NCBI GenBank assembly: GCA_030765055.1
Contig: CM060947.1
Coordinates: 56,242,891 to 56,306,890, forward strand
Reading direction: 5' to 3'
Source: Mantis religiosa
Lineage: Eukaryota; Arthropoda; Insecta; Mantodea; Mantidae
Length of the DNA: 64,000 nucleotides
Below, piece by piece: positions 56,335 through 64,000 of the stretch (its first letter is position 1; the number at the start of each line of letters is the position of its first letter). The notes under the pieces were generated by a model. The model was not told the origin of the DNA and made no database searches. It worked only from the letters and a program-made list of their open reading frames with translations. A program made the translations under genes and the position numbers.

Positions 56335-56460
56335 TTTACCTCAGAGGCTTGAGGTTCTTTTACGTGCAGTAAATCTACGACACGGGCCACCTGCTTTACT
56401 TCCCTTCCAAGAAAAGTCATGCTAACAATTTTGGCTCTTCTTTCTAATATGCGACGCGGC
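56335..56460 (-). mobile_element. Possible SINE family 6 fragment
   Basis: On the minus strand CACTGCACGTAAAAGAACCT and AAGTAAAGCAGGTGGCCCG resemble the ATGTAAAAGAACTCC style of family 6. No head is visible. Confidence 0.35.
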
Positions 56461-57083
56461 GATTATTTTCTAATGCCTTCACACTTTTGGATGTTTTTAT
56501 ATACAACCACGATTTTAATATAATTTCTTTACTTTTAGTGTAATTTCGTGTTGGATGGCATTCTTTTACCGTTATTAATTGTTTGTTTATTTACTTATTG
56601 CGTAACTTAGCCATACTGAAGAATTCAGTGCAGCCAAACTATGCTTCTTTCTCCACTGAAAGTAATGCTGCCAACAGTCTTACTTGTCCCGAAATTACAC
56701 TATCTAGCAGACTAAATGTATGAGTTCGCGGACTGTATCGGACTGGTTCGGCTTCTGCCGCGAAGTGTACATGATGTCAAATGACACCAAGTATACTGCA
56801 AGGGGGAAAATTGGCGGTCCCGGTCACGTCATTCAAATCGACGAATGCAAAAGTGGACGACGTAAGTTTCATCGTGGGCGCTGCAATTAGACTGCAGAGC
56901 GTATTTGCATCCCTCCTGTTGTTGGGGCATATCGTCATCCGCATCTCACTCGTTTCCACGTCGATCATTCCCAAGATCCAGTTGCCCTCTGCAACACGCC
57001 CACGATGAAACTTTTGTCGTCCTATTTTGCATTCGTCGATTTGAACGACGTGACCGGGACCGCCAATTTCTCCCCTTGCAGTA

Positions 57084-58613
57084 GGGTAAGGTGGTACAAT
57101 TTCGATATAGGTACTATTTCGATCAACATAAGGTTTAGCGCCATTTTTTAGTTTCGTAGTATTGGTAGCACTTGCATTAGAGTAGCGTTGGAGTGTGTCA
57201 GGACTCTGCAGCTCCGCCTGTGTTTTGAAATACTATACCAGTTTGTGATACGGAGATATAAAGCTTTTCTTGTTTAGAAGTGGAGTTGCTTAGTTTTATG
57301 CGTTCTTATAAAAATTGCCTAGTTTTAAATGCGTGCAGATGTTATGTTAGTGAGGTTAGTGACTTGCTTTACGTTCCCACATGTTCTGAAGCAACTATAG
57401 ATAAAGACTGCGTGACATGTGGCGCCATCTCTTGGCAATGCTCAGAAATATTTGCTGATAACTTGACCCTTACCAAACAGTACATTTTCGATCAGAAAAA
57501 AGGTACAATTTCGATACCGTAGTACAATTTCGATCACCGGGGTTATTTAGTTTTTTCGGTCTAAATGGTTAACATAGGCATATTATACAGCACTGCAAAC
57601 TTGCCCAAATTTACTGATTATTTAGGTTAATGTTAATTGCACATTTTTATCATACTTACCTTCAAACAAACTTCAATTTTCACTTTGAGATACCCCGAAA
57701 AAGACTAAAAAAGAAACTTTACAATAAATGGAGTCAGACTGCTTTAGATGGGGCCTTGAAGAGTGTAATGAATGGGCATTTATGCATTAGAGGTGCATCA
57801 GAATTATATGGCATTTCTTTCAGTATTTTGCATGGTAAAGTACAAATTAAGAAAATGCGGGCTGGTTTACCTCCAACTATAGAAAACCGTTGGTTATCCA
57901 ACGGTTCTCAATTCCGAAATGGAAGAGGCTTTGGTCCAGAGAGCTTTATTTCTAGAGAAGCGAGGATTGGGTCTGTCGCCACTCCAGTTAAGAAGAGCTG
58001 CATGTCAATTGGCCCAGAAAAATAATTTAAAACATTTGAGACATTGTGTCCGAGGAGAAATTTGCACCTTCGAGGCTGCTGTTCTATCAATTCCCCACAA
58101 TGAAGCTACTACCAGCATTCAGGGTGCAGAGTTCATATCTTCAAAAGAAGTAAATGAAGAGCACGGCAAATCCATAACACCAGCACCCAATAATGTTTCT
58201 CCGCACGATGTTGTCAAGTCCATTTTGCTAACTCCACAGGAAAAAGTGTCTTCTCGGAAAAGTAAAACACAGACATCACTTCGACTCTCTTCGGATGAAA
58301 ACCTGGAAAAGGTCCGCAGCAAGAGATGTCTTTTCCAACATGGAACGAAGAAATAAATAAACAAGAGCAACAAGAACAATAAACAGGAATGCAAATCTAC
58401 AAAAAATGATAAGGTAACTATACGATCAACGTTAGAACATTTCTTTAAACATCTCCTGTGTTGGAATAAATACTAGTAATGTTGTAATATTTGAGTTATA
58501 TATTCATTAAACTTCAAAGAAGAAATACCATGGTTGATATTATTTCTTTTCTCAATATATTTTCAGCAAAAATACGATTTGTCCAAAATGATCGAAATTG
58601 TACCACCTTACCC
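57084..58613 (+). mobile_element. Pogo-type element in the Merlin arm
   Basis: The inverted ends GGGTAAGGTGGTACAATTTC and the mirror GAAATTGTACCACCTTACCC match perfectly over at least 20 bases, flanked by TA (57082-57083, 58614-58615). The word GTACAATTTCGAT or a one-base variant recurs near 57096, 57108, 57482, 57504 and 57522 on the plus strand and inverted at the right end. These may be transposase-binding sites. Length is 1530 bp. Confidence 0.95.
57690..58356 (+). pseudogene. Pogo/Tigger-like transposase lacking its DDE domain
   Basis: The expected start ATG before PRKR is ATA here (57690). IPRKRLKKK then WSQTALDGALKSVMNG and IRGASELYGISFSILHGKVQ form a Pipsqueak-type HTH (CENP-B N-terminal fold). 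Near 57905 the frame shifts to EEALVQRALFLEKRGLGLSP and RRAACQLAQKNNLKH, the second CENP-B-like DNA-binding domain. The reading then jumps to a Ser/Pro/Lys-rich C-terminal tail (SPHDVVKSILLTPQEKVSSR, LRLSSDENLEKVRSKRCLF), ending at 58356. The roughly 250-residue DDE catalytic core is deleted. What remains could bind DNA only if the frameshift were absent, so it is a non-autonomous derivative. Confidence 0.85.
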
Positions 58614-58770
58614 TATACTTGGTGTCATTTGACATCATGTACACTTCGCGGCAGTAGCCGAACCAGTCCGATACAGTCCGTGAGCTCATACATGTATTTC
58701 CTACGGAACACTGCATTATCGTCGTGTCGTAGGATTGTTTATGTGCAAAGCAGTGCATGAGTAACAAAAT

Positions 58771-60520
58771 TTGACCGGGCGATAACTTAGCCTGCTCACC
58801 ATGTTCCTTTGCTCACGCACTGCGTCACCTATGGCTGGGACATTTTCGCAGAGGTTGGCTACAATGTTTATATATCTTTCTCATGTTGGCTGCAACGCCA
58901 GAACCGGTTGTTCGTCTGCTTGCGCAAGCGTACACGTGCAACTTTGGATTTAGAAAATATTCTCGTGTCGCACAAAAGAAAGTTTCTCCAGAATTTTTAC
59001 TCCGAAAAACTCCATCACTCTCTGCCGGGTTTAAACCCGGACATGTTTATCACCAGACCACGGAGGACGACCTACGCTATCTTTGCAAGACTCTCATAAT
59101 AAACAAATAGCGATTTCAAACTTAAAAGAAAGTTATAACTATTTGAAAAGTCAAATTAATAACAATTTCTTGGAAATGATTAACTCAACAATAAATACTA
59201 CTTCACTTAAATTGTGTGCTATGATACAGAAATTATGGATCTACGAATAAATTAGAGTTTATGATAAAATTAAATATGAATATTTTGTGAATTTAGGTTA
59301 GAAGTTAAGGCGTTGTAGCTTTTGCAATAGATGAGTAATTTTTGTTCAGGGTAAGATGGCATTAAGTATGGTAATTACTACAAGGCAAAGCGAGGAGTAT
59401 CGGAAAACATTTGCAACACAGAGATGTTTGAGTTTATCGCACATACATGGTGAGTCCAGTGTATGTATAGTCTTTTCAGGTGTAATCATGTCTTCTGGAC
59501 AGCAATGTGTCATATATCGGCAGGCGCGAGAAAACATATCATATATAGACATACGCAACTTCCAGTCGCTCTATTTGTGTTTCGTATCTTACTGTATGTC
59601 AACTTACTAATATCTCACTCTTCTAATTGGCCAGACAAGACCTGCTAAGGAATGATCGCAGCGCTGGACACCTGAGGGTTATGCGTTCGCATGGATACAA
59701 GTTAACTGGACACAGAGTATGAATGACGTCAGATGTACAGCACAACCATCAAATGAGCATACGTCGAACATGACATAGCGTCGTATTCTGCAAAGCATTA
59801 CCCTGCAAGTGTATGCGGACGCAAGGTCAAGGTTTAGTAAGGCGCGACTGTTTTGTTTCCTCTCGCTGGGAGGCGGTTGTCATGTTCAGGCTGTACCTGC
59901 CTGCAGTTGTTTACATGTACAAGCAATAACAGTACTGTCCATATGGAGTATACCTATGGTAAAACTCACAGGCATAGTGAGAGGATAAGGTCGCTATCCA
60001 AAGATGCCAGATTAGGTATGACAGGTTACCCCGGGATTCTTGGAATGTGAGGTAGTTTTTCTTAGACAACATTTTTAGAAATTTATAGACGGGCTCTCAG
60101 TTGTAAAACAGAAAATATCAGAAAGGAGAGATGAGATTGCCATATTGGATTAGAAACTAGGAGTGTGGCTCTTAGAACCACAAAAGGGGAGGTTGTTAGA
60201 ATAATTTTGAAGCTTAGTAACACGTTCTGGGTATAATATTAGACAGTTCTGGTCTGATCGCTGGTAGGACAAGACTTAGCTGACAGACCGATTAAGCGTC
60301 AGTCTTGCCTCAAGGGTAGAGCCGCGTGTTATCGCCTGGCAGAAAAATCAAATATTTGAACACAGAACATTCCTATAGAACTTTTCACTGTTCGGCAACT
60401 TCTCAGCTAAAGTGTAAACTGTACAAGTTTCGAAGAGATTCCAGTGTCATCCTTTCTTTAAATAAAACATACCCTCGCATAACCTGAGAGAGATTTCTGC
60501 TGAAGAACGAAGAAAACATG
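58771..60520. other. No gene recognised
   Basis: 58800-59100 holds overlapping plus frames and a short palindrome GGGTTTAAACCC at 59028. The part adjoining 58770 may belong to the Merlin 5' region. Nothing else is supported. Confidence 0.35.
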
Positions 60521-60845
60521 CCATGCGATGTGGCGTAGTGGGCTAAGGCTCTATGCCTTGGTTCTCTGCCACGGATTGCGACCCGGGTTCGATCCCACCC
60601 CTAAGGGTGCGGATTTTAAGTCACCGGTGTCCACTCAGAATTGTGAGGAAACTGAGGAGCTTACGATAGGTCAGCAACCCTGATCATGAAAGCCAACTTT
60701 CCGGCTGGAGGTGTCGAGATACTGACCACATCTCCCCGAATCGGTTAGATGACCGCCTACCTCTATCTTGGTGTGTGGGCGTGAGGGCAGCAGTCGGGTT
60801 GGCAGGCCCTGCGTCGATATGACCTTTAGTGCCACGGGTTTTCTA
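60521..60845 (+). mobile_element. SINE family 5, longest copy
   Basis: GCGATGTGGCGTAGTGGGCT carries the A box and ACCCGGGTTCGATCCCACCC the B box. The body runs GGTGCGGATTTTAAGTCACC, GAAAGCCAACTTTCCGG, ATCGGTTAGATGACCGCC, GGCAGCAGTCGGGTTGGC and ends TTAGTGCCACGGG. Partial copies are at 17975 and 36695. Confidence 0.8.
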
Positions 60846-60937
60846 ACTAAGAAAATGTTAATGGTTCAACTTGAAGCACCATGGCACAACACCAAATAAT
60901 CGGCTTCAATAATAAAGAACGCTACATTTTCTTAAGC

Positions 60938-61167
60938 CTTTTTTTGTGTAATTTACGTTATCATATCGGACGGTGAATGGAATGGGTGAAATGATGCTCA
61001 AATGAGCTCAGGGCCCATAGAGGTTAGAGTTACCCGACATGCGTCTTTCAGGATAAGGGAAAACCCCGGAAAAAACATCCAGGTAACTCACCCTTACTGA
61101 GATTCGAACTCGGGACCTGTTGAACGTGAGGCAGACATGCTACCATCTACGCTACCGAAGCGGGCTT
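60938..61167 (-). mobile_element. SINE family 1 inside repeat R
   Basis: T run at 60939-60945, then GTGTAATTTACGTTATCATA, CCGAGATTC-type B box (GAGATTCGAACTCGGGAC) and GCTACCGAAGCGGGCTT. CTTAAG flanks both sides as a short target duplication. Confidence 0.92.
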
Positions 61168-61440
61168 AAGTTGACGATTTTGTGAATCTGTTACGGTTAA
61201 ATATTCAGAAATAAGAAGCCTTTATGACAACTCTTAGAAAATTAGAAATATGCATTTTATCTTTTCATGAAAATATATTAAACTTAATATTCGTATGGCA
61301 TTTTTGGAAGTCTCTGTACTTAAATACCCAATTTGGTATTTATCGAACTTCCGTTTCTGAGTTTTGCTGTGCACATATGGAATTTTTTCTAACAATGTTT
61401 TTTTTAGAAGGGTGAGTAGGGAAAGAACGTAACACAGGTT
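61168..61440 (+). repeat. Repeat R, copy 10 (distal half)
   Basis: GATTTTGTGAATCTGTTACG, TTAGAAAATTAGAAATATGC, ATCTTTTCATGAAAATATAT, AAATACCCAATTTGG and CCGTTTCTGAGTTTTGCTGT, with the preceding block before the SINE. Confidence 0.65.
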
Positions 61441-61819
61441 TTTAATTTACGAGCCAGCAGGCCGCGGCAACTGCAGCCCACGTACTCAACGGCTCACATC
61501 TTCGCGTGTCTGGGATACATATCTGCTGTGTGACGTCATTAGGGCATATTACGGTGATTTTCTCACGTACCCTCGAGTACACCCATACACACAAAGGGTG
61601 ATAGATCTCTATCCGAACAACGGCTCGCTCTAATATATCCACTGCTTATTTACATTTTCGGAGCTCCACGTTCTTGTACCGTGGCGGGCGCCTTTGTTTC
61701 TTCCTGCATATGGTTTAAGTGAGCTTAATTTCTACCTATGCAAAGTAAAGTTGATAAATATGCATGACGTGGCGCTTTTACTTCAGCTAAACAAACAAGC
61801 AATAATAAATACAAATGTT
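61441..61819. other. No feature recognised
   Basis: GC-balanced sequence with a minus frame at 61442-61642 that has no motif. Confidence 0.3.
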
Positions 61820-62652
61820 TTAACGCTTATTCTTTTATCGAATTAAAAGTTTTTAGCAATCCGTTTTATTTCAAGATTCCTTGTAGGTAAAATGAATTTA
61901 AGCGAACAAGTTTGAACGATTGTCAGATGTTTGAAGCACTACTCGCTGAGGCTTTAAAATAACGTTCTGGCTGGCCCCATAGCTCAGTTGGTAGAGCAAC
62001 TGCCTGCCGTGCTAGAGGTCCCGGGTTCGATTCCCGGCCGTGCGGGGGGGATAATTGCTTATCTTCCCCAGATTCTGGAAATATGAATGAGAGTGCGAAT
62101 GTGTGCGTGACCTAATGATTAAAAAAAATAATAAAAAAAACGAATACGAGTTAACACCTTCGATATCTTCCAAAGGAGAACGGCCGCGGATATGGCCGCG
62201 GATATATGGAACAAATAAAAATAAATGATATTCTCTTTTTATAACCAGGAGTGGGAGGGGGCAGTAATGGCATCCCATTTCAGAAAAGTATTAAGTGTTG
62301 GAATATTAAAATTAACAAGCAATATCTCGGTAATGGATAATGGTTAGTTACCTACATTGAAAATATTTGACATAACTTGTATTGCATAACATTTACATCT
62401 TCTGTAAAATAAGATTGTGTCAATCTCTTGCAGTTTACCATAATATAAAAGACATCAAGAAACAAAAAGCACTTCAGAAGCTATTGTCAAATAATTCAAG
62501 ATATACATTTGATTGTCATGAAAATTTCTTAAACATATGGCAATTTAATCAAAAGAATTGACAGACATCTTTGAAAGACCAAAAAGTTTTTAAAAAGGTC
62601 CTTTTTAATGGTAGATTAGCACGGAATATAGCTACTCGGAAAATGATCTGCC

Positions 62653-62684
<32 letters not shown>

Positions 62685-62880
62685 CTAATTTTGGATTTAC
62701 TGGGTCTTAAAACAAAACATTTATTTCCCGTGGCATCTTCAAGTTTAATTTTTGGTTAGAGTACAATACTTCCCTTATTATAGTAATTATAAAGAATAAA
62801 AATGGAAGAGCATTCCTTATCGTTTACTTTTCGAAAAAAAAAAAAAGCTTCTATAGACGTTTGTTAAAATATATATGATA
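61820..62880 (+). repeat. Repeat R, copy 11
   Basis: GATTCCTTGTAGGTAAAATG, TTGTCAGATGTTTGAAG, then a SINE, then AGCAATATCTCGGTAATGG, CTATTGTCAAATAATTCAAG, TTTGATTGTCATGAAAATTT and CATATGGCAATTTAATC. A 26-base A run is at 62654-62680. The distal block is weak. Confidence 0.65.
61969..62212 (+). mobile_element. SINE family 4 inside repeat R
   Basis: Head GGCTGGCCCCATAGCTCAGT, then GGTAGAGCAACTGCC, B box CCCGGGTTCGATTCCCGG, body ATATGAATGAGAGTGCGAAT, and a short duplication GGCCGCGGATAT near 62182-62205. The head would fold as a tRNA, but the body and the sister copy show a SINE. Confidence 0.85.
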
Positions 62881-62902
62881 AAGGTATTTGATGACAAATT
62901 AA

Positions 62903-62905
<3 letters not shown>

Positions 62906-62978
<73 letters not shown>

Positions 62979-63000
62979 CACACACACGCGCACACACACA
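62906..63000. repeat. (CA)n microsatellite
   Basis: About 45 CA units with minor GC interruptions at the right end, at the position where R copies carry CA runs. Confidence 0.97.
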
Positions 63001-63159
63001 TAATTTTCTGGGAATTGTCTCTGAAGTCCTGGAAATTCTGTATGACTTTTGAGTAACTGGAAAACCGTAAAGGATAAACAAAACCTTACTCATAAAAAAT
63101 GTAGTTTCGTTGATTTCACAGTGATATTTATTTGAGATGTGTTCTTTGCTTTTTCCTTC

Positions 63160-63355
63160 TGCAATTTAACATCTCTTTACCGGGTAGGGTCATTTCGAAC
63201 GTTGAATGAAATGATGTTCCTGTGAGGCCGGGGACCCCAGAGCTGAAAGTTGATCGACTTCATTTTTCCACGATAAGGAAAGACACTTTATTGGGGTAAC
63301 GTACTCTAACCGAGATTTGAACTCCGAACCTCTTGATTGCGAGGTACAAAGGATA
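63160..63355 (-). mobile_element. SINE family 1, old diverged copy
   Basis: GAACGTTGAATGAAATGATG, CACGATAAGGAAAGACAC, GTAACGTACTCTAACCGAGA and TTTGAACTCCGAACCTCTTG keep the order of the family. The head is badly eroded. Confidence 0.7.
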
Positions 63356-63394
63356 AGCTTTACCTTTTTGGTTTGAACTGCCAACACTTTCAAT

Positions 63395-63540
63395 TGCTAA
63401 GTCGTTATTTCTTTGTTTTTATTTGTTCTCTCGTAATAAGACATAAAACGGAATATCAAATCCATCACACTGCGAACAGTTCTTAAAAGATTTGCCCATC
63501 GCTTAAATCCACTGTATTCACGTATTCAAATTTTACCTAA
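63395..63540 (-). repeat. Repeat R, copy 12, the only inverted copy
   Basis: Minus strand: AGGTAAAATTTGAATACG, GATTTAAGCGATGGGCAAAT, CTTTTAAGAACTGTTCGCAG, and GGATTTGATATTCCGTTTTA correspond to the proximal landmarks in order. Confidence 0.65.
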
Positions 63541-64000
63541 AGGGGGATGGGAAATAGAACAATTTGTAGTGGAGAGAGTGGAGAGAGGAATAAACAATTT
63601 CAAGAGTAGTGAGTGGAAGAATGGGTTGCGAAAGGCACAAAAGGAATTATATTCCATTTTTTCTAAAAATCGAGATTTAGAAATCTCATGTTTTAAGCGT
63701 CCCTGACCATTTTTGGAAAAAAGATCAGCCCGCGCGCGCGTTTTGTGTGTAAACTCGATAAATCAAAACGAAAACCTGGTTAAATAAGAAACTTTGAATC
63801 TAAGTTGAGTATCTTCCAAGAATGGGATATGTAGATAATAACGAATCTCCTCTCCCAAACTCTGTTTACATGGCAACAATTTTGGACTGTTATTTGTTAC
63901 TAAATGGATTTTTTTTACAGGAAACATCCAATAATAGCGTTTATTCATTAAATATGACAATAAAAATGCTTCGCTGAACCAGACGGCATAAATATATTTG
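63541..64000. other. No feature recognised
   Basis: AT-rich end of window with a (CG)n run near 63731-63740. No supported frame. Confidence 0.4.

Larger units (their letters stand above)
56713..58702 (-). pseudogene. Merlin-type transposase, inverted-duplicated and split by a pogo element
   Basis: On the minus strand, 58767 down to 58614 reads MSSRTVSDWFGYCREVYMMS. After the pogo insertion, 57083 down to about 56885 reads IGGPGHVVQIDECKIGRQKF, HRGRVAEGNWILGMIDVETS and NNRRDANTLCSLIAA. The IDE(C/T)K-G-(R/K)-(R/K)K-(F/Y)-RGR motif holds the first catalytic Asp-Glu region of Merlin (IS1016-like, ISXO2 fold) transposases. In addition, 56713-56880 repeats the SRTVSDWF-to-RGR part on the plus strand (SRTVSDWFGFCREVYMMSND, IGGPGHVIQIDECKSGRRKF). 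The two copies form a hairpin of about 167 bp arms around a 120-bp loop. The C-terminal catalytic part is missing. Merlin genes move by cut and paste; this copy is inactive. Confidence 0.8.

Noticed and set aside
57280..57522. 80-codon plus frame in the left part of the pogo element
   Set aside because: It spans the subterminal repeat region before the transposase and has no domain; probably non-coding element sequence.
61969..62040. Possible functional tRNA gene
   Set aside because: A and B boxes and stems look good, but the sequence continues into a SINE body shared with 27261-27537, and the window has several such heads.

Overview
This window is eukaryotic and looks like an arthropod, most likely insect, genome: AT-rich, almost free of long open frames, full of microsatellites and packed with transposable elements of metazoan and insect type (mariner, Tc1-like, pogo, Merlin, hAT, BEL/Pao, Jockey-like LINEs, tRNA-headed SINEs, solo LTRs). 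No species can be assigned from sequence alone. I see no complete host gene. The only plausible host coding sequence is one GC-rich, splice-flanked exon on the minus strand (5923-6198), so much of the window may be intron or intergenic DNA.

Layout. 1-10.2 kb: LINE 3' fragment, a SINE, several copies of an undescribed same-strand long repeat (here called repeat R), the candidate exon, and two head-to-head foldback elements carrying tRNA-like sequences in their arms. 10-19.4 kb: SINEs, a two-monomer satellite relic split by a solo LTR and a pogo-type MITE, a hAT remnant, a possible terminal-inverted-repeat element, long TTC/TTA arrays and a possible LTR. 20-28 kb: an inverted pair of short retroelement-like repeats, a BEL/Pao integrase-tail fragment, an R copy, SINEs and a short LTR. 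29-36 kb: two solo LTRs, a nearly intact Tc1-like element at the edge of one of them, a Jockey-type RT fragment and a deleted Tc1-like element. 36-46 kb: two mariner-type remnants, nested SINEs, an LTR, long R copies and a third foldback element. 47.6-50.8 kb: a 123-bp satellite array of 22 perfectly spaced units. 51-56 kb: a deleted transposase, a decayed mariner and a minisatellite-like tract. 56-64 kb: a Merlin transposase inverted duplication split by a pogo element, then SINEs and more R copies.

The elements give a relative chronology rather than a pathway. Repeat R is oldest because almost everything is nested in it. Solo LTRs with ATAT target duplications, SINEs with 6-10 bp duplications and TA-flanked DNA transposons came later. 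I found no operon, CRISPR, intact tRNA or rRNA gene. The most unusual structures are the tRNA-bearing foldbacks, the Merlin hairpin that preserves its own empty target site, the 123-bp satellite with dispersed relatives, and repeat R.
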